The notes: generated by a model not told the origin, from the letters alone. 64,000 nt of DNA from Gaiellasilicea sp963749515 (GCA_963749515.1 CAVVMR010000001.1:620001-684000), one strand, 5' to 3'; shown: positions 7,812 through 16,342, counted from the stretch's first letter. A program made the numbers and translations.

Positions 7812-8828
7812 ATGACTGTCGAAGACCTGTACGCAGAAGAGGAATTCGAGGATCCGACGCAGGTGACACGGCGCGGGCTTCTCGTCAAGAGCGGGCTGGC
7901 CGCCGCCGGCGTCTCGATGCTCGGCGCACCGGCCGCGTTCGGTGGCACACGTGCCGCGGCGACGACGAAGGTCGCGATCGTCACGCACGGAGACACCGGC
8001 TCGTTCTGGTCGGTCTTCAAGAAGGGCGTCGACCAGGCCGCGAAGGACATGAGGAGCCGCGGCATCAGCGTCACGCAGGTGTACGCGAACAACAACGTCT
8101 CGAGGCAGGTCTCGGGGATCAACGCCGCGATCGCCGGCGGCGCGAAGGTGATCGCGACGTCGGTGCCGGACGCGAGCGCCCTGAAGGATCCGCTTCGCAG
8201 GGCGGCGGCGAAGGGCATCGTGATCATCACCGTCAACTCCGGCCTCGGTGCGTTCGACGACCTGTCGACCTACGAGGTCCACGTCGGTCAGACCGAGGAC
8301 ATCGCCGGCCAGGGCGCCGGCAAGCAGTTCAAGAAGGCCGGCGCCAAGAAGGTGCTGATCGTGATTCACGAGGCCAGCAACTCGGGGCTCCAGCAACGCG
8401 CCGACGGCGTCAAGAAGATCATGGGCAGCTCTGCCGTGAAGGTGCTCACGATCCCGAACGCGAAGTCGGACATCCCGGGCACGAAGGCGAAGGTCAAGGC
8501 CGCCTTCACCGCCGACCGGAGCCTCGACGGGTTCCTCGGCCTCGACCCCGACGTGACGATTCCCTGCACGGACGTCGTCAAGGCCGGGACGAAGGTCGGC
8601 ACCTTCGACGTCGGCGGCTCGATCAAGCTGATCCGCGCCGGGAAGATGATGTTCGCGATCGACCAGCAGCAGTACCTCCAGGGGTACCTGCCGGTCGTGT
8701 TCGCGATGCTCTACGCGACGAACCTGAACACGGTCGGCAACGGAGCGCCCGTGCTGACCGGGCCGGGGATCATCAACAAGGGGAACGCGGCCCGAATCGC
8801 CAAGCTGGCCGCGCAGGGAACCCGCTAG
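7812..8828 (+). CDS. Ribose-type sugar ABC transporter substrate-binding protein (Tat signal)
   Basis: 338 residues from ATG 7812, preceded by AAAGGAG (7794-7800). N-terminal twin-arginine signal: TRRGLLVKSG followed by a hydrophobic stretch ending near FGGTRAA, with no lipobox Cys. The mature part is a periplasmic-binding type 1 domain (TKVAIVTHGDTGSFWSVFKK; SGINAAIAGGAKVIATSVPD; DVGGSIKLIRAGKMMFAIDQQ; LQGYLPVVFAMLYA). This is the RbsB/inositol-binding class that feeds the permease and ATPase immediately downstream. The ligand is not readable; the neighbouring catabolic genes make a sugar-like or ureide ligand possible. Confidence 0.9.
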   Translation: MTVEDLYAEEEFEDPTQVTRRGLLVKSGLAAAGVSMLGAPAAFGGTRAAATTKVAIVTHGDTGSFWSVFKKGVDQAAKDMRSRGISVTQVYANNNVSRQVSGINAAIAGGAKVIATSVPDASALKDPLRRAAAKGIVIITVNSGLGAFDDLSTYEVHVGQTEDIAGQGAGKQFKKAGAKKVLIVIHEASNSGLQQRADGVKKIMGSSAVKVLTIPNAKSDIPGTKAKVKAAFTADRSLDGFLGLDPDVTIPCTDVVKAGTKVGTFDVGGSIKLIRAGKMMFAIDQQQYLQGYLPVVFAMLYATNLNTVGNGAPVLTGPGIINKGNAARIAKLAAQGTR

Positions 8829-8849
8829 GCAGCAGGCAGGCTCCGCGTC

Positions 8850-9899
8850 ATGGCCGAGCCGGCCACAGCGACAGCCGACCCGGACGAGCGTCTCGTCCGG
8901 GTCGGCCCGCTCGCCCGCATCCTCACCCGCCCGGACACGGGCGCGCTCCTGGGCGCGGTCGCGGTCTTCTTCGCGTTCGCGTACTTCGCCCGTTCCGTCA
9001 ACTGGATCGGCGATCCGGGCATCGCCGCCGGCTGGACCGACCAGGCGGCGCAATTCGGGATCGTCGCCGTGCCGGTCGCGCTGCTGATGATCGGCGGCGA
9101 GTTCGACCTCTCCGCCGGGGCGATGATCGGCAGCTCGGGCCTCCTGCTCGGCTACCTCGCCACCTTCCAGGACGTGAACATCTGGCCCGCGATGGCGATC
9201 GTGCTCCTGTTCGGGCTCGCGATCGGCTTCATCAACGGTTACGTCGTCGTCCGGACGAAGCTGCCGAGCTTCATCGTCACGCTCGCGACCTTCTTCGTCC
9301 TCCAGGGCGTCAACGCCGCGCTCACCCTGAGGCTCACCGATACGACCGCGATCCAGAACATCGACGCCGCGAGCGGGTTCGAGAGCGCGCGCCGGTGGTT
9401 CGCCTCGGATCTCACGGAGTACGCCTTCAAGGCGAAGGTGCTGTGGTGGATCGGGCTCACGCTCGTCGGCGCCTGGCTGCTCGCCAAGTCACGCTTCGGC
9501 AACTGGATCTACAGCGCCGGCGGCGATCCCGTCGCGGCCCGCAACATCGGCGTCCCGGTCGCGCGGACGAAGATCACGCTCTTCATGATGACCTCCGGCA
9601 CCGCGGCCCTGATGGGGATCATCACCGCGCTCGAGCTCCGCTCGATCCAGGCCAAGGAGGGCATCGGGCTCGAGTTCATCTTCATCATCTGCGCCGTCGT
9701 CGGCGGCTGCCTGCTGACCGGCGGCTACGGCTCGGTGATCGGCACCTTCTTCGGCGCCGCGATGCTCGGGATGGTGCAGCTCGGGATCATCTTCGCCCAG
9801 TGGGACAGCAACTGGACCTTCACCTTCCAGGGCGCGATCCTCTTCGCCGCCGTGATGCTGAACACGGTGATCCGCAACCGCGCGCAGAGAGCGAGATGA
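8850..9899 (+). CDS. Ribose-type ABC transporter permease
   Basis: 349 residues with 8-10 hydrophobic segments, BPD_transp_2 (RbsC) family. The typical block GIVAVPVALLMIGGEFDLSAGAMIG is present (family consensus: G-G-I-D-L-S-V-G), as is VVGGCLLTGGYGSVIGTFFGA near the C-terminus. The N-terminal 35 residues are hydrophilic and charged. It begins 21 bases after the binding protein and ends one base before the ATPase start, so the three form one operon. Only one permease gene is present, as expected for homodimeric RbsC systems. Confidence 0.92.
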   Translation: MAEPATATADPDERLVRVGPLARILTRPDTGALLGAVAVFFAFAYFARSVNWIGDPGIAAGWTDQAAQFGIVAVPVALLMIGGEFDLSAGAMIGSSGLLLGYLATFQDVNIWPAMAIVLLFGLAIGFINGYVVVRTKLPSFIVTLATFFVLQGVNAALTLRLTDTTAIQNIDAASGFESARRWFASDLTEYAFKAKVLWWIGLTLVGAWLLAKSRFGNWIYSAGGDPVAARNIGVPVARTKITLFMMTSGTAALMGIITALELRSIQAKEGIGLEFIFIICAVVGGCLLTGGYGSVIGTFFGAAMLGMVQLGIIFAQWDSNWTFTFQGAILFAAVMLNTVIRNRAQRAR

Positions 9900-9900
9900 C

Positions 9901-10695
9901 GTGACGCACCTGCTGGAAGCCCAAGGCATCTCGAAGTACTACGGCAACGTCGTCGCGCTGAACGACGTCTCCGCGCACGTGGACGCCGGCGAGGTGACGT
10001 GCATCCTCGGCGACAACGGCGCCGGCAAGTCGAGCTTCATCAAGATCCTCTCGGGCGTCCACCAGCACGACGCGGGTCGCATTCGCGTCGACGGCGAGGA
10101 AGTTCGCTTCGACTCGCCGCGCGACGCGCGCGCGAAGGGGATCGCGACCGTCTACCAGGATCTCGCGATGGTGCCGCTGATGTCGGTCTGGCGGAACTTC
10201 TTCCTCGGCGCGGAGCCGCGGAAGGGGATCGGGCCGTTCCAGTGGTTCGATGCGCCGACCGCGAAGCGGATCGTGCAGAAGGAGCTGCGCGAGATGGGGA
10301 TCGACATCCGCGATCCCGACCAGCCCGTCGGCACGCTCTCCGGCGGCGAGCGGCAGTCGGTGGCGATCGCCCGCGCCGTCTACTTCGGCGCGCGCGTGCT
10401 GATCCTCGACGAGCCGACCTCCGCGCTCGGCGTCAAGCAGGCGGGCGTCGTGCTCAAGTACATCCTCCAGGCGCGCGACCGGGGCGTGGCCGTGATCTTC
10501 ATCACGCACAACCCGCACCACGCGTACCCGGTCGGCGACCGTTTTGTGATCCTGAACCGCGGCCAGAGCCTCGGGAACTACGCGAAGAAGGACGTCGACC
10601 GGCAGGAGCTCGTGCGCCTGATGGCCGGCGGCGCGGAGCTGGCCGAGCTGGAGCACGAGCTGGAGTCGATTCGGGCCGAAGTCACCGGCGCTTAG
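9901..10695 (+). CDS. Sugar ABC transporter ATP-binding protein (single nucleotide-binding domain)
   Basis: 264 residues, GTG start. Walker A GDNGAGKS near 38, Q-loop in TVYQDLAMVPLMSV, signature LSGGERQ near 145, Walker B VLILDEPTSALG and switch His in FITHNPHHAY. Unlike classical RbsA (two fused domains, about 500 residues) this is a single domain, as in the FrcA-like class found with RbsC-type permeases. It lies one base after the permease stop. It probably powers uptake of the ligand bound by the protein at 7812. Confidence 0.93.
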   Translation: MTHLLEAQGISKYYGNVVALNDVSAHVDAGEVTCILGDNGAGKSSFIKILSGVHQHDAGRIRVDGEEVRFDSPRDARAKGIATVYQDLAMVPLMSVWRNFFLGAEPRKGIGPFQWFDAPTAKRIVQKELREMGIDIRDPDQPVGTLSGGERQSVAIARAVYFGARVLILDEPTSALGVKQAGVVLKYILQARDRGVAVIFITHNPHHAYPVGDRFVILNRGQSLGNYAKKDVDRQELVRLMAGGAELAELEHELESIRAEVTGA

Positions 10696-10724
10696 CGCCG
10701 GGCTCGCTGCGGTACAGAGGAGGG

Positions 10725-11665
10725 ATGGGGCGGCGCCTGATCAGTGAACGCTACGAGCTGGTCGAGCAGGTCGGCGGCTCGAGCTGGCGTGCCACGGACA
10801 CCGAGCTGGGCCGCGAGGTCTTCATGCGGCTGCCCGCGCGCGACGACCAGGCCGCCCTGCTCTCGCATCCCGGCATCGTGCGGCTCTTCGACCAGGGCGA
10901 GGAGAACCGCACGCCCTACGCCGTCTTCGAGTACCTCCCGGGCGGGTCGCTCGAGCAACGGCTCGCCCTTGGGCCGCTTCCCGCGTCGGAGGCACGCGAG
11001 GTGGCGACCGATCTCGCTGCCGCGCTGGCCTACGCACATGCGCAAGGCATCACGCACGGCTCCGTCAGTGCCGCGAACGTCCTCCTCGATGGGGAGGGCC
11101 GCGCCAAGCTCACGGGCTTCGGCGGCGGCGCCACGCCCGACGAGGACCTGGCCGCGCTCGGAGTGCTCGTGCAGGAGCTGGGAGTCGTGGCGCCCGGCGC
11201 GGCTCAGACGGAGGTCACGGCCGTCCTGCAGGCTTACTGCCCGCGGCGAGCAGTCGCCGGCCGCTCGCGCTGATCGCGGTCGCCGTGCTCGCACTCCTGG
11301 CCGCCGGCGTCGGCGCGGCGTACCTCGCAACGTCCGGCGACACCACCGCAGAGCGTCCGACCGGCTCGATCTCGCTTTCTGTCCCCACCGGCACGACGGC
11401 GGCCGACACGGAGGAGCGCACGGCTCCTCCCGCGTCGACGGCCGACACGACGACGGAGGCGACGACGACTGCGCCGACGACGACGGAAGCGGAGACGGAG
11501 ACCTCACCAGCGCCCACGACGAGCGCGCCTCCTCCGGCGACCACCGAGCCGCCGCCGACGACCGAGCCGCCGCCGCCCACCACCGAGCCTCCACCGACGA
11601 CGGAGCCGCCACCCGCGACGACGGAGCCGCCTCCGGTCACGACTGCGGCGGTCACCACGGGCTGA
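10725..11665 (+). pseudogene. Frame-broken membrane pseudokinase (serine/threonine kinase fold with TM and PT-rich tail)
   Basis: 10725-11273 encodes 182 residues of an Hanks-type kinase domain (RYELVEQVGG, HPGIVRLFDQGEENRTPYAVFEYLPGGSLEQRL). The catalytic HRD is replaced by HGS (ITHGSVSAANVLL), DFG by TGFGG, and no VAIK lysine is seen, so it looks catalytically dead. The frame then ends early. In the -1 frame from about 11234 the sequence continues SSRRPLALIAVAVLALLAAG (a transmembrane helix) and a long Thr/Pro/Glu tail with PPPTTEP repeats to 11665. Adding one base between 11233 and 11234 restores a continuous protein of about 313 residues. GTG 11285 could start the tail alone. It sits 29 bases after the ABC ATPase. 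Confidence 0.75.
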
Positions 11666-11672
11666 GAGGGCG

Positions 11673-13403
11673 TTACTCGAGCAGGCGGCCCGTCGTCTCG
11701 AGGTCGGGCCCGGCGGCAAGGGCGGAGACGCGAGCGGAGGGTGGCGAGATCGGCCGGTGGGTCAGGACGCCGTCCGAAGTCCAGTCGAGGTTCACCTGCA
11801 GCAGCGGGTCCTGGTTCGGGAAGTCGGCGCGGTTGTGCGCACCGCGCGTCTCACGCCGCTCGACCGCCGACTCGAGTGTCGCCTGAGCGGCGAGCAGCGA
11901 GCCGTGCAGGTCGAACGTATGAGCCAGGTCGGCGAAGCCGGCGATGTCCGGGCGCACCTCCAGCGAGCGAGCGCGCTCGCGGATCTCGTCGAGCCGGGAG
12001 AGCCCGTCACGGAGGCCGTCTTCGGTCCGGACGACGCCGGCACACTCGGACATCACGTCTCGGAGGGCCCGCTGTAGAGGCCGCGCGAACTCGTCACCGC
12101 GACCGGCGAGCAACTCGTCGACCTCGTCGCGCGCAGCGTCGATCGCGGTGTGGTCGCGCACGTGGACATCGAGCGCCGCCGACCAGCGTGCGGCTTCGCG
12201 GCCGACGATGCGGCCGAAGACGAGGCACTCGGCCAGCGAGTTGCCGCCGAGCCGGTTGGCGCCGTGGACGCCGGTTGCGCACTCGCCGACCGCGTAGAGG
12301 CCTTCCACGTCGGTGGCATGAGTCGAAGGATCGACGCGGATGCCGCCCATGGAGTAGTGCGCCGTCGGGGCAACCTCCATCGGGGTCGTCGTGATGTCGA
12401 GCATCGCCAGGTCGATGAACTGCCGGTACATCCGCGGCAGCCGGGTCAGAATCACCTCGCGGTCGAGACCCGAGACGTCGAGGAACACGCCTCCGTGCTC
12501 GGTTCCGCGACCTTCCGCGATCTCCGTGTAGTTGGCGAGGGCAACGCGGTCGCGAGAGGAGAGCTCGAGGCGCTCAGGGTCGTAGCGCTCCATGAAGCGC
12601 TCGCCCGCGGCATTGCGGAGGATCGCGCCCTCGCCGCGCACCGCCTCGGTCACGAGCGTCCCCGCAGACTCCTCCGGGTGCACCATCCCGGTGGGGTGGA
12701 ACTGGACGAGCTCCATGTCGCGCAGCCGGCAGCCCGCATCGGCCGCGAGGCGCATCGCATCGCCGGTGTTCTCGTCGCGCCGGGAAGAGGAGCGGCGCCA
12801 GATCCGCGTGTGACCCCCGGCGGCGAGCACGACCGCGTCGGCGACGATCAGCCGGCGGCTCCCGTCGTCCACGTCGAAGCCGTAGGCGCCGAAGACGCGG
12901 CCGTCGTGCACGAGCAGTCGGGTCACGTAGACGTCGTCGCGAATGGCGACCCCTAGCTCTGTGGCTCGGGCGACGAGGGTCCTCTGGATCTCGCGGCCCG
13001 TGTAGTCGCCCGTGAAACACGTTCGCCGGTACCGGTGGGCGCCGAAGTAGCGCTGGGTGAGGCGCCCATCCTCCTCGCGGGCCAGTCGAGCGCCCCAGCG
13101 GACGAGATCGTCGATCGCCGCCGGAGCCTCGCGGCAGAGCAGCTCGACGCTGAGCGGATCGCCGAGCCAGTAGCCCTCCCGCAGCGTGTCAGCGGCGTGC
13201 TGCTCCCAGGTGTCCTCGGGATCCATCGTCCCGAGCGCGGCGTTGATACCGCCGGACGCAAGCACCGTGTGCGCGTCGTCGCGGCGGCGCTTCCCGACGC
13301 ACAGCACCTGCACGCCCTGCTCCTGGAGCTCGATCGCGGCCCGCAAGCCGGCGGCGCCGGTCCCGATGACCAGAACGCTCGTGGTGAGACGCTGCTCGTT
13401 CAT
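11673..13403 (-). CDS. FAD-dependent fumarate reductase/succinate dehydrogenase/L-aspartate oxidase-family flavoprotein
   Basis: 576 residues. Rossmann FAD motif VLVIGTGAAGLRAAIELQEQG near 11-31; SGGINAALG; substrate-site ELVQFHPTGM and TEAVRGEGAILRN with RFMERYDP; APTAHYSMGGIRVD; capping GLYAVGECATGVHGANRLGGNSLAEC; and a C-terminal helical domain as in NadB and SdhA. It cannot be assigned firmly among NadB, SdhA/FrdA and related soluble dehydrogenases. The operon partner is a transmembrane ferredoxin-reductase-like protein, not NadA/NadC or iron-sulfur SdhB, so an electron-transfer dehydrogenase is more likely than NAD synthesis. It overlaps that gene by 4 bases and is presumably under the same TetR control. 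Confidence 0.82.
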   Translation of the reverse strand: MNEQRLTTSVLVIGTGAAGLRAAIELQEQGVQVLCVGKRRRDDAHTVLASGGINAALGTMDPEDTWEQHAADTLREGYWLGDPLSVELLCREAPAAIDDLVRWGARLAREEDGRLTQRYFGAHRYRRTCFTGDYTGREIQRTLVARATELGVAIRDDVYVTRLLVHDGRVFGAYGFDVDDGSRRLIVADAVVLAAGGHTRIWRRSSSRRDENTGDAMRLAADAGCRLRDMELVQFHPTGMVHPEESAGTLVTEAVRGEGAILRNAAGERFMERYDPERLELSSRDRVALANYTEIAEGRGTEHGGVFLDVSGLDREVILTRLPRMYRQFIDLAMLDITTTPMEVAPTAHYSMGGIRVDPSTHATDVEGLYAVGECATGVHGANRLGGNSLAECLVFGRIVGREAARWSAALDVHVRDHTAIDAARDEVDELLAGRGDEFARPLQRALRDVMSECAGVVRTEDGLRDGLSRLDEIRERARSLEVRPDIAGFADLAHTFDLHGSLLAAQATLESAVERRETRGAHNRADFPNQDPLLQVNLDWTSDGVLTHRPISPPSARVSALAAGPDLETTGRLLE

Positions 13404-14911
13404 GTCGCGTAGCCCGCGACGAGGAGGGCGACGGTGACGAGGAGCGCTGCGGCGCCGAGCGCTGCGGCCAGGACAGGCGTCGGCACCGCGCGTTGGCGCG
13501 GAGGCGCCGGACTCGATCCCGTCCGGCCGAGCTTCGCGAACCCGAACTCCTCCGCATGGACGTGCGCCTCCGGAACCCCCTGGGTCACGAGCTGGGCTCG
13601 CAGGTTGTCGATCATGGCCGGCGGCCCGCAGATGAGCACGTGCGCGTTGGCGAGATCGTCGTGCTCCTCGGCGAGGCGGGTCGCAGTGAGGAAGCCCTCG
13701 CGGTCCCGTGGGACGACGGTGACACGAAAGTCGTCGCGGCTCGCAGCAATCGCATGGAGCTCGTCGAGGAAGTGCGCCTCCTCGTCGTGCTCGACGCAGT
13801 AGTAGAAGTCGATCGACTGGCCGCTCCGGTCGCCGAGGCTGCGGGCCATGCTCAGGAACGGCGTGACACCGATCCCTCCCGCCAGCCAGAGCTGGCGGCC
13901 GCTCGGCACGTTCCAGTGCGAGAAGGATCCGTACGGGCCCTCGACGACGGCGTCCGCGCCCGCTTCGAGCCGGCGAAGCGCGCGGGTGTAGTCGCCGATC
14001 GCCTTGACGGTCACCCTCAGGCTCGGCTCGCCCGGGGAAGCGGTGATCGAGAAGGGATGGAACTGGTTGCCGACGTCTCCTGCGCGGAAGGAGAGCACCT
14101 GGCGCTCCACCGAGAGCTCGAACGGGTGCAGCTCCTCCCTGAGGGCGAGCGAGCGGAAGGTGACGAAGACGAACTGCCCCGGCATGAACGCGAGCGGCCG
14201 GCCCTGCGGCTCCATCGTGATCTCGGTGACGTTCTCATCCAGTCGGTTCACCGCCGTGACCCGATACCTGCGCCGCCGAACCAGCACGTTGCCGAACACG
14301 GAGCGATACGCGAACGCGGCGATGCCGAGGGTCGCCAGCGCCGCCATGTAGCGGTTCAGCGCGGCGGACTGGAGCTTCGCTCCGTCCGTTGTGAACACGT
14401 GGTAGGAGGCGGCGAGGAAGATGAACCCGAACGTGCGCTGGACGTAGACGAAGACCTCGTGCCCGAGCCGCACGAACAGCGTCAGCAGAATCGACACGGT
14501 CATCGCGCCGAACGCGAGCACCCCGGCGAACACGGTCCAGCCCGCGCCCGGCCCGAGGAGGTCGAGCGCCGTGCCGCCGGAGATCGTAGCTCGGCCCGCG
14601 AGGATGAAGACGACGTGGCCCAGGAGCAGCGCGAAGGCGGCCTGTCCGAGGACGCGGTGTGCCCCGTACATGCGGTCGAGGCCGCCGAAGAGCGCTTCGA
14701 CGGGCCGTAGCCGGGCGCCGAGCGTGAGGTTGAGCGCAAACGCGGCCGTGCCGGCGAACGCGCAGAGGACCGCGATGCTCGTCAGGCTGGTGTACGAGCC
14801 GTTGAAGCGAGTGTCGAGCGGGGCGATCCGAAGCCAGAGGACGATCGGCGTGAGGCACAGCGCGGCGAGGACGAGCGGGCCGCGGAGGGGAGCGAGTTTC
14901 GTCAGCGTCAT
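13400..14911 (-). CDS. Ferric-reductase-like transmembrane oxidoreductase with FAD/NAD(P)-binding module
   Basis: 503 residues. N-terminal half: about six membrane helices with paired His (RMYGAHRVLGQAAFALLLGHVVF; ASYHVF) suited to haem ligation. C-terminal half: FAD-binding beta barrel (PGQFVFVTF, QFHPFSITASP), then NAD(P)-binding WLAGGIGVTPFLSMA and VLICGPPAM. This is the ferric reductase/NADPH-oxidase-like architecture that moves electrons from NAD(P)H across the membrane. Unusual is an extra C-terminal hydrophobic helix (VLAAALGAAALLVTVALLVA) after a Pro-rich linker. It is the first gene of an operon with the flavoprotein. Start at 14911, behind GAGG, with a repressor site 16 bases upstream. 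Confidence 0.88.
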   Translation of the reverse strand: MTLTKLAPLRGPLVLAALCLTPIVLWLRIAPLDTRFNGSYTSLTSIAVLCAFAGTAAFALNLTLGARLRPVEALFGGLDRMYGAHRVLGQAAFALLLGHVVFILAGRATISGGTALDLLGPGAGWTVFAGVLAFGAMTVSILLTLFVRLGHEVFVYVQRTFGFIFLAASYHVFTTDGAKLQSAALNRYMAALATLGIAAFAYRSVFGNVLVRRRRYRVTAVNRLDENVTEITMEPQGRPLAFMPGQFVFVTFRSLALREELHPFELSVERQVLSFRAGDVGNQFHPFSITASPGEPSLRVTVKAIGDYTRALRRLEAGADAVVEGPYGSFSHWNVPSGRQLWLAGGIGVTPFLSMARSLGDRSGQSIDFYYCVEHDEEAHFLDELHAIAASRDDFRVTVVPRDREGFLTATRLAEEHDDLANAHVLICGPPAMIDNLRAQLVTQGVPEAHVHAEEFGFAKLGRTGSSPAPPRQRAVPTPVLAAALGAAALLVTVALLVAGYAT

Positions 14912-14926
14912 GATTCCTCGATCTCT

Positions 14927-14939
14927 AGACGATACGTCT
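14927..14939 (+). promoter_or_regulatory. TetR operator copy 1
   Basis: AGACGATACGTCT is a perfect dyad: AGACG and CGTCT around ATA. It lies 15 bases upstream of the ferric-reductase-like start, probably within its 5' leader. The same 16 bases (dyad plus CGT) recur at 14962. Confidence 0.8.
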
Positions 14940-14955
14940 CGTTGTGTTGGAGGTT

Positions 14956-14961
14956 ATCATA
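14956..14961 (-). promoter_or_regulatory. Possible -10 element of the reductase/flavoprotein operon
   Basis: On the minus strand TATGAT lies between the two operator copies, about 45 bases before the ATG at 14911. A bound repressor at copy 2 would cover the upstream part of such a promoter and copy 1 the early transcribed region. No convincing -35 is seen. Confidence 0.35.
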
Positions 14962-14974
14962 AGACGATACGTCT
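14962..14974 (+). promoter_or_regulatory. TetR operator copy 2
   Basis: Second identical AGACGATACGTCT dyad, exactly 35 bases (just over three helical turns) from copy 1 and 23 bases before the tetR ATG. A TACTGT hexamer at 14986-14991, seven bases before the ATG, could be the -10 of a leaderless tetR transcript. Confidence 0.8.
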
Positions 14975-14997
14975 CGTCTAAGTGGTACTGTGGGCGT

Positions 14998-15579
14998 ATG
15001 GCCGGACGCCGGAGCGAGAGCTCCCATCAAGCGATCGTCGCTGCGACGCAGGAGCTGCTGGTCGAGCTGGGCTACCGGAAGCTGACGATCGAGGGGGTCG
15101 CCGCGCGCGCGGGAGTCGGCAAGCAGACGATCTACCGCTGGTGGCCGTCGCGCGCCGCACTGGCGCTCGAGGCGTATCTCGGGGGCTCCGACGCGGTGCT
15201 TCAGCCGTCGCCCGACAGCGGCGATGTGCACGAGGACGTACGCGAGCTGCTTGGCTGGCTGGTGGCCGTGCTCGCGGAGCCGATCGGTGGCCGTGTCCTC
15301 GCCGGGCTCATCGCCGACCTGCAGCACGATCCGGAGCTGGCGGAACGGTTCCACCGCGATGTCGTGCCTTCGCGACGAAGGGCGATGCGTGAAGCGCTCG
15401 AGCGAGGCCGGGAGCGGGGGGAGCTCCGGCCGGACGCCGATCTCGAGCTGGCTGTCGACGCGCTCCACGGAGCGGTCTTCTACCGCTTGCTCCTGAGTGG
15501 GGAGCCGCTGGATACAGCCTTTACGGCGCAACTCGCAGACCAGGTGCTGTTGGGCATGAAAGGATCGCGGCATGCCTGA
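14998..15579 (+). CDS. TetR/AcrR-family transcriptional repressor
   Basis: 193 residues from ATG 14998. N-terminal DNA-binding domain: SSHQAIVAATQELLVELGYRK, then the helix-turn-helix EGVAARAGVGKQTIYRWWPS (residues about 32-55), with the Lys-Gln-Thr-Ile-Tyr-Arg-Trp-Trp signature common in one TetR group. A C-terminal helical ligand-binding domain follows. It is divergent from the reductase/flavoprotein operon with two dyads between them, so autoregulation and repression of that operon are likely. It overlaps the following VOC gene by 8 bases, suggesting that protein belongs to the regulated unit. The inducer is unknown. Confidence 0.92.
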   Translation: MAGRRSESSHQAIVAATQELLVELGYRKLTIEGVAARAGVGKQTIYRWWPSRAALALEAYLGGSDAVLQPSPDSGDVHEDVRELLGWLVAVLAEPIGGRVLAGLIADLQHDPELAERFHRDVVPSRRRAMREALERGRERGELRPDADLELAVDALHGAVFYRLLLSGEPLDTAFTAQLADQVLLGMKGSRHA

Positions 15580-16342
15580 ATTCAGCTCATACGCGCACGG
15601 GACTCCATGCTGGGTGGACGTCACGAGTCCCGACCTCGAGAAGACGATCGAGTTCTACGGCGGCCTCTTCGGCTGGGAAGCCGATCAGGACCCGCGGCCC
15701 GAGGCGGGTGGCTACACGATGTTCACGCTGCGGGGGAAGTACGTGGCCGCCGCGAGCCCGCCGCAGCAGGAGGGGATCCCGTCGCACTGGACGACGTACA
15801 TCGCGAGTGACGACGTCGATGACACGGCGGCGAAGATCCGGGACGCCGGTGGCACCGTGCTCGCGGATCCGTTCGACGTCTTCGATTCCGGCCGGATGGC
15901 GGTCGCGCAGGATCCGACTGGCGCGATCTTCGGCGTCTGGCAGGCGGGCAAACACCACGGCGCGCAGCTCGCGAACGAGCCCGGGTCGTTCCAGTGGAAC
16001 GAGTGCGAGACTCGTGACGTCGACACGGCTGCGGAGTTCTACAAGTCCGTCTTCGGCTACGACGTGGCCGAGATCGACCTGGGCCAGCCGGAGCCGTACC
16101 GCATGTTCATGCTCGGCGACCACCGGGTCGCCGGCCTCTTCAGGCTCACGGACGAAATGGCGGACGTGCCGCCGAACTGGATGAGCGTCTTCGCGGTCGC
16201 GGACTGCGACGCCACCGTCGCGAAGGCGCAGGAGCTGGGCGGCCAGGCGCTCATGCCGGGGATGGACATCTCGGTCGGTCGCGTCGCGGTGCTGCAGGAT
16301 CCGACTGGCGCGGTCTTCCAGGTCGTCGCACCGCCCGCGTGA
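15572..16342 (+). CDS. Two-domain VOC (glyoxalase-fold) protein
   Basis: 256 residues forming two repeats of the vicinal-oxygen-chelate fold. Repeat 1: GTPCWVDVTSPDLEKTIEFYGGLFGWE through PTGAIFGVWQ. Repeat 2: NECETRDVDTAAEFYKSVFGYDVAE through DPTGAVFQVV. This tandem arrangement and spacing match the actinobacterial family typified by the mycobacterial 27-kDa antigen Cfp30B. Members are often called glyoxalase/bleomycin-resistance/dioxygenase proteins, but no activity can be assigned. It starts within the end of tetR and overlaps the next gene by 4 bases. A second, related protein is encoded at 16858-17619. Confidence 0.88.
   Translation: MPEFSSYAHGTPCWVDVTSPDLEKTIEFYGGLFGWEADQDPRPEAGGYTMFTLRGKYVAAASPPQQEGIPSHWTTYIASDDVDDTAAKIRDAGGTVLADPFDVFDSGRMAVAQDPTGAIFGVWQAGKHHGAQLANEPGSFQWNECETRDVDTAAEFYKSVFGYDVAEIDLGQPEPYRMFMLGDHRVAGLFRLTDEMADVPPNWMSVFAVADCDATVAKAQELGGQALMPGMDISVGRVAVLQDPTGAVFQVVAPPA

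Noticed and set aside
11222..11290. Programmed -1 frameshift joining the kinase and its tail
   Set aside because: No slippery heptamer and no strong downstream structure are visible; a one-base deletion explains the data more simply.
11504..11650. Tandem DNA repeat (CCGCCG/ACGACG units)
   Set aside because: Better explained as codons of the Pro/Thr/Glu tail of the broken kinase gene.
11673..13403. L-aspartate oxidase of NAD synthesis (NadB)
   Set aside because: Sequence motifs do not separate NadB from SdhA/FrdA types and the operon lacks NadA/NadC, so the specific name is not used.
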